In this document: positions 35,789 through 45,905 of the stretch, one piece after another | Position numbering within the stretch: position 1 is the stretch's first letter | Layout of the letters: every line of letters begins with the position of its first letter | Origin: Silvimonas amylolytica | Lineage (GTDB): Bacteria > Pseudomonadota > Gammaproteobacteria > Burkholderiales > Chitinibacteraceae | Direction of reading: 5' to 3' | DNA: 64,000 bases | NCBI RefSeq assembly: GCF_014645555.1 | Contig: NZ_BMLY01000005.1 | Span: forward strand, 1-64,000 | The notes under the pieces: generated by a model | Told to the model about the DNA's origin: nothing | The model's database searches: none | What the model saw: the letters and a program-made list of their open reading frames with translations, nothing else | Made by a program: the position numbers and the translations under genes

Positions 35789-37300
35789 TCAGCCAGTCAC
35801 TTCTTCAAAGTCCGGCATTTTGAAGGTCTTCTGGTTCAACTCATCCTTGGCACCGTAAAAACGGAACGCCGGCAAGGGCCGCTTGCCGCTGGTGGGAATC
35901 CAGTTTGCTTCCAGCCCGGCGGGCGCTTTGGGACCAACATACAGCGTGACGCTGCCGTCAGCGTTCTTTTTCATTTTGTCCACGTCATACGTGGATAGCG
36001 TAGTGCGATTGGAGTCGCTGTAAATGAAAGAGAAGGTGGCCCGGTCGTACACGGTGAGAGCCCAGAATTGCTTCACCGGCATATTGGGCGGGACGTCCAC
36101 CTTGTACAACCTGCCTGCTTCCAGCGGCTTGCCACTTTTATCGCCCATCGCCATCAGGTACTGGTTGGCCGGAGACGCGGTGATCTCTTTGGGCATGTAC
36201 GTACACCAGAAGTACTCTGCCGCACGCTCGGTGATATCGATCCGGTCTGGATAGGTAAATGTGAACGTGTGGTTCTTGTCGGTCTGCATTAGTGACACGT
36301 ATTGCCGGTCTGGCCAGAACACGCGCTTGACCATTTCGGTGTCAAACCACCATTGCAGGTAGAACCAGGCGTCAATGGCAGCCTGGCGCATCGCCCGTTT
36401 GGCGGTGTCATCCGGCGCAAACGGTTTACCTTTCTCGATACCCAGTGAGGTCAGCATCCCCATCATGACTTTGTCTTGTTCCTTGACCGGCTCAACCGTC
36501 ATGATTTCGTGCATGTCGGCAAAGTGACGCTCGTCGTAGAACGGCAAGGTGGGATACCGGACATTGGCCGGATCAACAAATTTTTGCCGAGGCGGGTTAC
36601 TGGCCTCGGAAAGGTAATACATCCGCAGCTTTTGCGAGTAGCGATAGGCATCGTCTGCCGACTTGCCCGCAGCAGGCACCGACCGGAACGCAAACGCGAT
36701 CCGGTAGTTGGGGGAGGGCACGTGGATATATCCGCTTGGCACCGTGCCGGTATAACCGGGCGGCGTGAACAGGATTTTGCCGCCCTTACCCTTGTCCAGC
36801 CCGGATGGACCGACATCCGCGATGGTGAATTGCCAGGCATCCACCACCTGGCCGTACAGACTGCCATCCGGCCCGGCTGCGGGCAGTTCGAGCACCACCG
36901 GGCCCTGGCGTAAATCGGAGAACGCAGAGATATAAGGCGTGGTGCTATTGGCGGTGATGGCTTCCAGTAACGGCGTGGCGGGTCTGGAATACGTGATGAT
37001 GTCGTTGTCTTTGAGGCCCAGGGTCTCAAAGGCCGCACGCCGGAAAGTGTAGATCGCAATCGCGGGCATATTCCAGAGAATGGCCTCAAAGGCCCGGTGG
37101 TATTTGACCTCGTAATCGAAATCCTTGATGGACGTCTTTGCCCCGGCAGGCGGCTGCCCGCCAAGTGGCTCACCGTCAGCACCGGCCGCGCCGGTCAGTT
37201 TGACGGGCTCGGTATCGGCTTGCACCTCACTGGCAGAAAGCGTCACTGCGCTGGCCACCGCCGTTGCTGCGCTGGCCAGCAGAAAATTACGTCGATCCAC
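35789..37300 (-). CDS. DUF1254/DUF1214 protein with Tat signal
   Basis: 503 residues. The N-terminus MDRRNFLLASAATAVAS is a twin-arginine signal, so the protein is exported folded. DUF1254 covers ~60-200 (NMPAIAIYTFRRA, NSTTPYISAFSDLRQGPVVL). DUF1214 covers ~380-500 (VKQFWALTVYDRATFSFIY, KKNADGSVTLYVGP, NWIPTSGKRPLPAFRFYG). The biochemical role of these domains is not established to my knowledge. Tat export hints at a cofactor or at fast folding. Convergent with the interrupted DUF1254 gene, it forms a second, diverged member of the same family in the island. Confidence 0.88.
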   Translation of the reverse strand: MDRRNFLLASAATAVASAVTLSASEVQADTEPVKLTGAAGADGEPLGGQPPAGAKTSIKDFDYEVKYHRAFEAILWNMPAIAIYTFRRAAFETLGLKDNDIITYSRPATPLLEAITANSTTPYISAFSDLRQGPVVLELPAAGPDGSLYGQVVDAWQFTIADVGPSGLDKGKGGKILFTPPGYTGTVPSGYIHVPSPNYRIAFAFRSVPAAGKSADDAYRYSQKLRMYYLSEASNPPRQKFVDPANVRYPTLPFYDERHFADMHEIMTVEPVKEQDKVMMGMLTSLGIEKGKPFAPDDTAKRAMRQAAIDAWFYLQWWFDTEMVKRVFWPDRQYVSLMQTDKNHTFTFTYPDRIDITERAAEYFWCTYMPKEITASPANQYLMAMGDKSGKPLEAGRLYKVDVPPNMPVKQFWALTVYDRATFSFIYSDSNRTTLSTYDVDKMKKNADGSVTLYVGPKAPAGLEANWIPTSGKRPLPAFRFYGAKDELNQKTFKMPDFEEVTG

Positions 37301-37546
37301 ATCGGTCTCCCTGGTTCACTTCGTTGCACACCCGATAGCCACGCGTTGCTGCAAAGCGGCCAAAGGCAATGAGTCATCTTAGGCAGACAGCCTGACTTGT
37401 GCCCAGGTACCCGGGTGACCCAGGCCCGACGGCGCCACGGGCATGACGGGTGCAGTACCCACGCCAACACTGACAGCATCACCGGCGTGGGCTATGTTGA
37501 TCAGGAAAAAAGACGCAGATAAACAATTATTCAAGGGGGCAATCAG

Positions 37547-38503
37547 ATGAGGCAAAGGCATAACCGGGCCTATCGCCCAGTCTTGCTTTTCCTGAACTGG
37601 AAACTCATCGGTCTGCCCGGCGTGATTCTCATGGTGTCGGGCGTGGTGGCTCAGGCCACAGACATCGAACCACGTTCTTATACCAATGCACCCATCGGCC
37701 TCAATTTTCTGGTGGTTGGCTTGTCGCGGGCGGACGGCGGCATGTCACTGGATCAAGCTATCCCGCTGGATGACGCACAATTGCGCGTCCAGACCGAAGT
37801 GGCGGCGTTTGTTCACGTGTTTGAACTGGGTGGGCAATCGGCCCGGTTCAATGTCAGCGTGCCGTACTCCAGCATCCACGGCACCGCCAGCTACGGCGGG
37901 CAGCAAGTCGGGCGGGATATCTCTGGCGTGGGTGACAGCAAATTCCAGATTTCAGCCAACTTTATCGGCGCACCGGCATTGAGTGCGGCTGAATTTCCCG
38001 CCTATGCCGAAGATTTTGTCGCAGGGGGCAGTATCCAGATCTCCGCCCCGACCGGGCAGTACGACAGCAGCAAGCTCGTGAATGTCGGTACCCATCGCTG
38101 GTACGTCAAACCGGAAGTCGGGTTTACCGAAAGATTGGGAAACTGGTCTATCGAAGGCGCGACGGGAGTCACGGTGTTTAGCACCAATCACGATTTCTTT
38201 GGGGGCAAACAGCGGGAGCAAGACCCGGTCTATAGCGCGCAAATCAATCTGGTCCGGTTCTTTCCGGCTGGTGTCTGGGCGGCACTCAGTGGCGCGTGGT
38301 TGCAGGGTGGGCGTACCACGGTCAACGGGGTGCTCAATAACGACTTGCAGCAAAACACCAGAATTGGCGTGACGATTGCCGCCCCCATCAATCGCTACAA
38401 CTCGGTGAAGCTCAATTACAGCTCCGGCGTGGCGGTCCGCACTGGTACCGACTTCAACGTGCTCAACCTGGCCTGGCAGGTGCGATGGGGCGGCGGCTTG
38501 TAG
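37547..38503 (+). CDS. Outer-membrane protein of the phenol MetA-degradation family
   Basis: 318 residues with a cleavable signal (hydrophobic 15-35, near VVAQA|TDIE). It has the family's typical opening, EPRSYTNAPIGLNFLVVGLSRA, followed by beta-strands (VGTHRWYVKPEVGFTERLGN, VYSAQINLVRFFPAGVWAAL) and a final strand LNLAWQVRWGGGL. The family (PF13557-type) forms barrels in aromatic and hydrocarbon degradation clusters and is thought to admit hydrophobic compounds. It lies at the right end of the sulfatase/DUF1254 island, divergent from the Tat-exported DUF1254 gene. Confidence 0.83.
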   Translation: MRQRHNRAYRPVLLFLNWKLIGLPGVILMVSGVVAQATDIEPRSYTNAPIGLNFLVVGLSRADGGMSLDQAIPLDDAQLRVQTEVAAFVHVFELGGQSARFNVSVPYSSIHGTASYGGQQVGRDISGVGDSKFQISANFIGAPALSAAEFPAYAEDFVAGGSIQISAPTGQYDSSKLVNVGTHRWYVKPEVGFTERLGNWSIEGATGVTVFSTNHDFFGGKQREQDPVYSAQINLVRFFPAGVWAALSGAWLQGGRTTVNGVLNNDLQQNTRIGVTIAAPINRYNSVKLNYSSGVAVRTGTDFNVLNLAWQVRWGGGL

Positions 38504-38696
38504 CCAGACGTCGTTCCTGGGTTCTCGCGCAGGTCTGCGGTTACGATCTTTCCAGGCAAATTGTGCAGAGCGCCGTTTTTTTATGGGCGACGGGGCTGTG
38601 TGCCGGTTGCGTTGACAGATAGCCGCAACAACGAGGAACGCGGCCTGGGCGTGCTCTACGAACCGCTGGCATGGCACGCCCGGTGTGGTCGCGTGC

Positions 38697-39437
38697 TCAG
38701 AGCGCCAGCCCGCCGTCGATCGTAATGCTCGATCCCGTCATATAACCCGATTCCGCGCTGGCCAGATAGGCCACCAGACCGCCAATTTCATCTGGCTCGC
38801 CCGCGCGCCGAACCGGGATCATCGGCTTGAGCGCGTCGATCATGTCTGAGGTCATGTCGGTCGCGATCGGGCCCGGTTGAATGTTATTCACGGTGATCCC
38901 TTGCGGGGCCAGGTCAACCGCGATGCCTTTCACCATGATGGCCACGGCACCCTTGGTCATGGAGTACACACTGGAACCGGGGTGACCGCTGCGTACGGCG
39001 GCGTTGCTGCCAATGGTAATGATGCGCCCACCACGTTGCATGAACCCCGCTGCCGCCTGAATGGCCAGGTACACACCACGCACGTTGATATTGAGCATGC
39101 GATCCAGGTCTTCCACGCTGAAGTCGGCTACATCCTTGATCATGAGGATGCCGGCATTCACCACCGCGATGTCCAGCTGGCCAAAGCGTTCTACGGCGTG
39201 AATCACTGCTGCTTTGATCGCTGCCGGGTCAGCGCTGTCGGCCTTCACGGCCAGTGCTTTGCCACCCTGTTCCTCGATGGCTTTCACCGTCTCGGCTGCT
39301 TTTTCAGGGGCCGAAACATATGTAATGACGACATCCGCGCCATCCCGCGCCAGTCGCCGGGCTGCTGCTGCACCTATCCCGCGAGAGCCTCCGAAGACAA
39401 TGGCTGTTTTTCCTGCAAAGGGTTGAGTGTGAGTCAT
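38697..39437 (-). CDS. SDR family oxidoreductase (3-oxoacyl-ACP reductase-like)
   Basis: A 246-residue classical short-chain dehydrogenase. The cofactor motif is IVFGGSRGIGAAAA, with NAG in AVVNAGILM, the catalytic Ser in TIGSNAA, YSMTK as YxxxK, and the closing GYMTGSSITIDGG. The start at 39437 follows GGAAC; longer starts would extend into the promoter. It is downstream of a TetR gene on the same strand with an inverted repeat between, so it is probably regulated by that repressor. The substrate cannot be inferred. Confidence 0.88.
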   Translation of the reverse strand: MTHTQPFAGKTAIVFGGSRGIGAAAARRLARDGADVVITYVSAPEKAAETVKAIEEQGGKALAVKADSADPAAIKAAVIHAVERFGQLDIAVVNAGILMIKDVADFSVEDLDRMLNINVRGVYLAIQAAAGFMQRGGRIITIGSNAAVRSGHPGSSVYSMTKGAVAIMVKGIAVDLAPQGITVNNIQPGPIATDMTSDMIDALKPMIPVRRAGEPDEIGGLVAYLASAESGYMTGSSITIDGGLAL

Positions 39438-39451
39438 GATCAGTTCCATTT

Positions 39452-39467
39452 TTGACATTTCAGTCAA
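39452..39467. promoter_or_regulatory. Inverted repeat in front of the SDR gene
   Basis: TTGAC-N6-GTCAA lies 15 bases upstream of the SDR start. The word GTCAATAA here recurs in the tetR promoter at 40137-40144 (TGTCAATAAAG), so both may be sites for the TetR protein. Confidence 0.4.
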
Positions 39468-39522
39468 TAACAAAGTAAAAAAATATGCCGGCCTGGTGCC
39501 CGGCATGATCTGTCAGCGCGGT

Positions 39523-40107
39523 TTAGTGTGCCTTGATCCGGCCTATGGCAAAGCGGGCCAGCGTGCGCAAAGCTTCTGCCTCACCGCCGGCACGGGCGCT
39601 CAATTGTAGCCCCTCCATGGACATCAGAATAAAACCGGCCGCTTCTTCAGCATTGAGTGTGGGGTCGATCTCGCCACGGGCCTGACCCTCTGCCACGCGC
39701 TCTGCTACCCGTCGGGTTAATAGCGGGCCAGCCTTGCTACGCAGCTTGACGAGTTCCGGATCGGTTGCGCCAAATTCGCAGGTGGCACCAACGCCCATGC
39801 AGCCCAGGGCTCGTTCGGCGTCATCCTCTTCAATCAGCCCGATCAACAAAGCCGCAAGCCCCTCCAGCGCAGACGCAGGCGCATTCAGCCGTGCCAGATG
39901 GGCCGAGGTGCTTTCTTGCTGATAGTGCTCCAGCGCTTCCAGGTACAGCGTGCGCTTGTCGCCGAACGCGTTGTACAGGCTTTGCCGGCCAATACCCATC
40001 GCGCCGAGCAAATCTTCCGTCGACGTGGCGGCATAGCCTTTGGCCCAGAACACACGCATTGCGCGGTCCAGCGCTTCATCCCGATCAAATTCTCTAGGTC
40101 TCACCAT
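39523..40107 (-). CDS. TetR-family transcriptional regulator
   Basis: A 194-residue repressor. The N-terminal HTH is clear (FDRDEALDRAMRVFWAKGYAA, STEDLLGAMGIGRQSLYNAFG), and the rest is the helical ligand-binding domain, with a Cys-rich GCMGVGATCEFG typical of the YxaF/AcrR-like 'TetR_C' group next to SDR genes. Upstream, on its own strand, TTGACA at about 40138 makes a good -35 box. It probably controls itself and the SDR gene 85 bases downstream. Confidence 0.88.
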   Translation of the reverse strand: MVRPREFDRDEALDRAMRVFWAKGYAATSTEDLLGAMGIGRQSLYNAFGDKRTLYLEALEHYQQESTSAHLARLNAPASALEGLAALLIGLIEEDDAERALGCMGVGATCEFGATDPELVKLRSKAGPLLTRRVAERVAEGQARGEIDPTLNAEEAAGFILMSMEGLQLSARAGGEAEALRTLARFAIGRIKAH

Positions 40108-40194
40108 GGTTCAAGGCTAGATGTTATGGAATTATCTGTCAATAAAGAATGATGATGAACCGATCCATGATGAGCACACCGGTACCACGCGTGG

Positions 40195-40806
40195 TCAGAA
40201 CATGGGTTTCAGCAAAAGTACCCCGAACAAGATGAACACCAGTCCACCCAGCCGATTGAGCCATTGACCGCTGCGTCCTTGTCCCGCCCAACGCTGTAAC
40301 TGCCCGGCAAAGCCCGCGTAACCACTGTGGACCAGTATCAGCAGGCCACAGAATGTCAGTACCAGCAAGGTTAACTGGGGCAGATAGCGGCTGTGATGAT
40401 CAATGAACTGCGGCAGGACCGACAAAAAAAAGAAAATGCCGTTGGGGTTGGAAAACTGCAGCAGCCAGCCTTCCACAAACAGGGCCCGGTGAGACTTCAT
40501 CTGTCCGGATTCGCGGTTGACGGCCAGGCCGGCGGCTCGCCAGAGTTTGATCCCGAGGTAAACCAGATACGCAGCGCCTGCGATGCGCACCAGCCAGAAC
40601 ATGGCTGGAGAAGCCGCCAGCAGCGCGCCCAGGCTGGTGGCACACAGTGCTGCGACGCAAAACACGCCGGTTGCCAGCCCGGCCACCCCGATCATGGCGC
40701 GGCGCAAGCCGTAGTTGAGCGAATTCGTCACCGATTTGAGTACACCCGGACCAGGGCTCAACAGCGTGATAACGGCCATGAGTACAAACAACGGATATTG
40801 GTTCAA
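40195..40806 (-). CDS. LysE-family exporter
   Basis: A 203-residue inner-membrane exporter of the LysE/RhtB family with about six hydrophobic segments. The hallmark LLSPGPGVLKSVTNSLNYGLRRA is near the N-terminus and GIFFFLSVLPQFID in the middle. No ATG is correctly placed, and a TTG at 40806 with GGAG at 6-base spacing gives the family's normal length and N-terminus. The frame continues open far upstream, but that part is antisense to the LysR gene and is not coding. It is divergent from a LysR regulator, the usual arrangement for these amino-acid exporters. Confidence 0.85.
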   Translation of the reverse strand: MNQYPLFVLMAVITLLSPGPGVLKSVTNSLNYGLRRAMIGVAGLATGVFCVAALCATSLGALLAASPAMFWLVRIAGAAYLVYLGIKLWRAAGLAVNRESGQMKSHRALFVEGWLLQFSNPNGIFFFLSVLPQFIDHHSRYLPQLTLLVLTFCGLLILVHSGYAGFAGQLQRWAGQGRSGQWLNRLGGLVFILFGVLLLKPMF

Positions 40807-40885
40807 GGCAGGCTCCCGCCACTGGCCGGAGGCATCCGGTATGCCCTGTCGCCGTGGCAGGGCAAATTGTTGATGAACCGTTTTA

Positions 40886-40924
40886 TTCCGTAAAATCGAA
40901 TATAAAGATATCTGTGATACGGAA
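40886..40924. promoter_or_regulatory. Spaced inverted repeat in the LysE-LysR intergenic region
   Basis: TTCCGTA and TACGGAA are separated by 25 bases, flanking an AT-rich core with TATAAAGATAT. It lies 12 bases before the LysR start, where autoregulatory LysR sites are common. Confidence 0.45.
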
Positions 40925-40936
40925 AACCAATCAAAA

Positions 40937-41827
40937 ATGATCAATTTCAGATTGATGCGCCACTTGTGGTTGTTTCTTGCGGTTGCTGAAGAAGAACACT
41001 TTGGCCGTGCGGCCAGGCGTCTGGGCATGACGCAACCGCCGCTGACAGAACACATCCAGACCCTTGAACACGCGCTCAAGATCAAGTTGTTCGAGCGCTC
41101 CCGCCGCGGCGCGAAACTGACGCCAGAAGGCCTGGCGATCTTGCCGGCAGTACGCAAATTTGCCGCACAGATGGAACAACTGGAGCGCACGGTGACAGAG
41201 GTGCGCAATGGACAGACGGGTGTGTTGACCATTGGCGCGATTACGGTCGCCATGCTGGATGTCTTGCCGCCATTGCTGGAAAAGCTGAAAACCACGCACC
41301 CGCGTGTGACCGTTGCCATCAAGGAAATCGATAGTGGCGAGGCCGTGGATGCTTTGCAGACTGGTGATATTGATCTGGCCTTCGTGCGGCATGAGGGCCA
41401 GTCCGGCAAAGGAATCCGCGTGTTGCCGCTGAATGAAGAGCCGCTGGGCGTGGCGCTGCACCGATCGCATCCGTTGGCAGCGCAAGACACGGTAGCTTTA
41501 CCGGCGCTGGCCGATGAAGACTTCGTCATGTTCTCGCGGCAGTTGAACCCGGCGTACTTTGATGCACTGATCGCCTGCTGCCAGGCCAACGGGTTCTCGC
41601 CGCGCATCTTGCATGAGGTCCGTGCATTGACCTCGCAGGTGGCGTTCGTGGGGTGCGGGCAAGGGGTGGCACTGGTCCCGCTGGCCATGGCGCAGGTGGC
41701 GCCAGAACGCGTGGTGGTGCGGCCATTGCAAGGGCAGATGACGCTGGCTGATACGGTGATGCTCTGGTGTGAGGCGCGGCCCAATGCGCTGGTTGATGCC
41801 GTTGTGGCCCTGGCGTCATTACCTTGA
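40937..41827 (+). CDS. LysR-family transcriptional regulator
   Basis: 296 residues. The winged HTH is at 8-66 (FLAVAEEEHFGRAARRLGMT, LTEHIQTLEHALKIKLFER), followed by a two-lobed effector domain at ~90-295 (VLTIGAITVAMLDVLPPLLE, CGQGVALVPLAMAQ). It is divergent from the LysE exporter and probably activates it on binding the exported amino acid or an analogue. Length and domain order are normal. Confidence 0.9.
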   Translation: MINFRLMRHLWLFLAVAEEEHFGRAARRLGMTQPPLTEHIQTLEHALKIKLFERSRRGAKLTPEGLAILPAVRKFAAQMEQLERTVTEVRNGQTGVLTIGAITVAMLDVLPPLLEKLKTTHPRVTVAIKEIDSGEAVDALQTGDIDLAFVRHEGQSGKGIRVLPLNEEPLGVALHRSHPLAAQDTVALPALADEDFVMFSRQLNPAYFDALIACCQANGFSPRILHEVRALTSQVAFVGCGQGVALVPLAMAQVAPERVVVRPLQGQMTLADTVMLWCEARPNALVDAVVALASLP

Positions 41828-41970
41828 TGATGAGGTGTTTGTCGCGCGACGGGCTCTTGCCTGTGCTGGGTCATCTGATGGTAATGCGGTTCATGCACTG
41901 TTGCTGTTCGGCTGGCTGGCATGGTGCCGGTCTGGCCTGTAGCCAGTGACTTAACGTCGGGGATCGACTG

Positions 41971-42591
41971 ATGACTCGTATCAAGGTTTGGTTTGCAGCT
42001 GCACTATTATTGCTGCCTGTTTTTGCTTTGGCCGTCCAGGCCGACCCGACCTCACCCCAGGAGATTGTGCGGGGCGTTAGCAAAGACGTGCTGGAGATCA
42101 TCAACGCCAACACCCAGGATCCAGCCAGACAGCAAACACTGGCTGACGCACGACTGGTGCCGCTGGCTGATTTTGGCCGCATGACTGCGCTGGCTGTCGG
42201 CAAGTACTGGCGATCGGCCACACCGGAACAGCAACAGGCGCTGACCACCGAATTCAGAGCCATGCTGGTCAGAACCTGGGTGGCGGTGCTCAGTAATCAC
42301 AAGGGCGCGCAAGTGGATGTCAAAGGCGCTCGCCCAGGGGATTCGGCGGATGAACAAACCGTGCACAGCGTGGTGAATCAGCCTGGACAGCAAGCCATTG
42401 CACTTGATCTGGATTTTGAGAACACCGCTGCTGGCTGGAAGGTGTACGACATCTCGGTTGAGGGCATCAGCTTTATCAACAGTCACCGCAACCAGTTTGG
42501 CTCGGTGATCCAGAAGGACGGGGTGGATGGCCTGATCCGCCAACTGGCCGCCAGCAATGCCAAAGCCGCAGGCCGCAGCCCGGCAAAGTAA
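41971..42591 (+). CDS. MlaC/Ttg2D-family periplasmic phospholipid-binding protein
   Basis: 206 residues with a signal peptide (near ALAVQA|DPTS) and the MlaC fold. Recognisable parts are IVRGVSKDVLEIINANTQDP, VPLADFGRMTALAVGKYWR, TPEQQQALTTEFRAMLVRTW and the closing VEGISFINSHRNQFGSVIQ. MlaC carries phospholipids between the outer-membrane MlaA complex and the inner-membrane MlaFEDB transporter. None of those partners is in the window, so this is an orphan copy, and a different lipid cargo is possible. Confidence 0.87.
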   Translation: MTRIKVWFAAALLLLPVFALAVQADPTSPQEIVRGVSKDVLEIINANTQDPARQQTLADARLVPLADFGRMTALAVGKYWRSATPEQQQALTTEFRAMLVRTWVAVLSNHKGAQVDVKGARPGDSADEQTVHSVVNQPGQQAIALDLDFENTAAGWKVYDISVEGISFINSHRNQFGSVIQKDGVDGLIRQLAASNAKAAGRSPAK

Positions 42592-42654
42592 ACCGCTGCT
42601 CATCTGCAGGCAGATGAGCTACAACGGGTGAATCGGCGCGCATTCAAAGCGTGA

Positions 42655-43911
<1,257 letters not shown>

Positions 43912-43923
43912 TCAAGGTGAACA

Positions 43924-44754
43924 ATGGAACGCATTGAACATCGCGCCTGCGCGGGCGGCTGGCAAGACGTGTATCGGCATCAGTCCGTGACGTTGGGTTG
44001 TGCCATGAACTTCGCCATTTATCTGCCGCCGCAGGCAGAGCATGGCCCGGTACCGGTGTTGTACTGGTTGTCCGGGCTGACTTGCACGGAACAGAACTTC
44101 ATCACCAAGGCAGGCGCGCAGCGTTATGCGGCAGAACACGGCATTGCCATTGTCGCGCCGGATACCAGCCCGCGTGGTGATGATGTGGCCGATGATGCGG
44201 CATACGATCTGGGCAAAGGCGCCGGGTTTTACCTCAACGCCACCCAGGCACCGTGGGCAAACCACTACCGTATGTATGACTATGTGGTCACCGAGCTGCC
44301 CGCGTTGATCGAGGCCCGCTTCCCGGTTAGCCAGGCCCGTGCCCTCAGCGGGCACTCCATGGGCGGGCACGGCGCACTGGTTCTGGCACTGCGTAATCCG
44401 GGGCGCTATCGCAGCGTATCGGCCTTTTCTCCCATCGTGGCCCCCAGCCAGGTGCCGTGGGGAGAAAAGGCATTCAACGCCTATCTGGGGCCGGACCAGG
44501 CAGACTGGCAAGCTTGGGATGCCACGGCGCTGATTGCCCACGCCACGGAGCGCTTGCCGCTTTTGGTGGAGCAGGGGCTGGGTGATGAATTTCTGGAAAA
44601 ACAGCTCCGGCCAACGTTGCTACAAACCGCGTGCGATGCGGTGGGCCACCCGCTGCAGCTGAATCTGCGGCCTGATTACGATCACAGCTATTACTTCATT
44701 GCCAGTTTTATAGGTGAACACGTGGACTGGCACGCCAGGGCGCTCCACGCCTGA
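43924..44754 (+). CDS. fghA: S-formylglutathione hydrolase
   Basis: A 276-residue serine hydrolase that releases formate and glutathione. The nucleophile is Ser145 in LSGHSMGGHGALV. The catalytic Asp lies in GLGDEFLEKQL and the His in YDHSYYFI. The characteristic WLSGLTCTEQNF is at 49-60. It starts 12 bases after frmA and completes the glutathione-dependent formaldehyde pathway. A strong terminator follows. Confidence 0.96.
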   Translation: MERIEHRACAGGWQDVYRHQSVTLGCAMNFAIYLPPQAEHGPVPVLYWLSGLTCTEQNFITKAGAQRYAAEHGIAIVAPDTSPRGDDVADDAAYDLGKGAGFYLNATQAPWANHYRMYDYVVTELPALIEARFPVSQARALSGHSMGGHGALVLALRNPGRYRSVSAFSPIVAPSQVPWGEKAFNAYLGPDQADWQAWDATALIAHATERLPLLVEQGLGDEFLEKQLRPTLLQTACDAVGHPLQLNLRPDYDHSYYFIASFIGEHVDWHARALHA

Positions 44755-44770
44755 GGCACTGCCAGAACAC

Positions 44771-44804
44771 AAAACGGCCGACATCTGCGGATGCCGGCCG
44801 TTTT
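44771..44804 (+). terminator. Terminator of frmA-fghA
   Basis: AAAACGGCCG pairs with CGGCCGTTTT, with an inner CATC/GATG stem and a following T-run. 16 bases past the fghA stop. Confidence 0.85.
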
Positions 44805-44982
44805 TATTTGTCCGCCGCCTGGCGGACCCACCCACATCTGCCCATGGCTTGTTGATGCACAGCAAAGGAGCAGTAGTGGCGTGAGGCCAACATCGGAGGC
44901 TCTCAAATTATCAATTTATACGCAGCTTGATGTCATTGATCGTAATGGCCGTGATTGAGGATACAGCTGCCAGGAAATGCAT

Positions 44983-45852
44983 ATGCCACTCAAATCTTCT
45001 TTGTTCGTTGTTATCGCGGCCCTTGCGCTGCCTGCCGTGGCCGGCACGCTGGATCAGATCGCCAGCAATGGTGAAGTGCGCATCGGGTATCGGCAATCAT
45101 CCATGCCCCTGTCTTGGTCAGACAATGAAAAACCCACGGGCTTTATGGTCTCGTTGTGTGAAAAGATCGTCACGGAGCAAATCGGACCTGCGGTCCACAA
45201 CAAGAACCTGCGTATCCAGTATGTGCCGGTCACGGCGCAGAACCGTTTTGATTTACTGGCCAGCGGCAAGATCGATATGGAGTGCGGCTCGACCACCGTG
45301 ACACGGGCGCGTTTGCAGCAAGCGGATTTCTCGCTCGTGACCTATATCACCGAGTCCCGCCTCGTAAGCCTGAAGAGCAGTGGCGCACAGTCACTATCGA
45401 CGATTTCCGGCAAAACACTGGCCGTGCAAACGGGATCATCGCAAGCCGCCCTGATTGCCCGCGTGGCCAGTGGCGTTAAAGTCCTGCCGGTGCCGGATGC
45501 CGCGCATGGCATTGCCGCCGTGAGCCAGGGGAAGGCACATGCTTATGTAGATGGGGAAATCCTGAGCCAGAGCGCCATCCGCAAGGCCGGTTTGCCGGAT
45601 GACCGCTTTGTCTATGGCGCGCCGATCTCTGTCGAGCCTTTTGCCATCATGACGCGCAAGGGCGACGCTGATTTTGGTCAACTGATCGATGCTGGTTTGC
45701 GCAAGATCTTCGCCAAGCCCAACGAGTCGCTGGCGCTGCTCAAGGGCTATAGCGACCAGATGGGCGCCGACATTAATCTGATGACGCGCGAAGCCATGCG
45801 CAACCCGGCCAAAGGGCGAGAATGCAGCGTGCTTGAAGCTGCCAGTTGCTGA
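44983..45852 (+). CDS. Periplasmic amino-acid-type solute-binding protein
   Basis: 289 residues. A signal peptide (near PAVAG|TLDQ) is followed by a family 3 solute-binding fold: SNGEVRIGYRQSSMPLSW, the ligand loop LLASGKIDMECGSTTVTRAR and DAGLRKIFAKPNESLALLKG. This is the glutamate/aspartate-type (GltI-like) group. No ABC permease or ATPase adjoins it, so it is an orphan that may serve a distant transporter. ATG at 44983 (AGGA, 7-base spacing) is preferred over 44977. Confidence 0.87.
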   Translation: MPLKSSLFVVIAALALPAVAGTLDQIASNGEVRIGYRQSSMPLSWSDNEKPTGFMVSLCEKIVTEQIGPAVHNKNLRIQYVPVTAQNRFDLLASGKIDMECGSTTVTRARLQQADFSLVTYITESRLVSLKSSGAQSLSTISGKTLAVQTGSSQAALIARVASGVKVLPVPDAAHGIAAVSQGKAHAYVDGEILSQSAIRKAGLPDDRFVYGAPISVEPFAIMTRKGDADFGQLIDAGLRKIFAKPNESLALLKGYSDQMGADINLMTREAMRNPAKGRECSVLEAASC

Positions 45853-45875
45853 TCCATTCTGGCATGGGCGATACC

Positions 45876-45902
45876 AAAAACGGCGCCGTGGGCGCCGTTT
45901 TT
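45876..45902. terminator. Bidirectional terminator
   Basis: AAAAACGGCGCC and GGCGCCGTTTTT, 12 perfect bases around a GTG loop, between a rightward and a leftward gene. It has an A/T-run on both sides. Confidence 0.88.
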
Positions 45903-45905
45903 CAT

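Noticed and set aside
40807-41922. Open frame extending the LysE gene to a 575-residue protein
   Set aside because: The extra 372 residues are antisense to the well-supported LysR gene, low in family resemblance and rich in Ser/Thr/Arg as expected of a GC-driven shadow frame. LysE proteins are ~205 residues.
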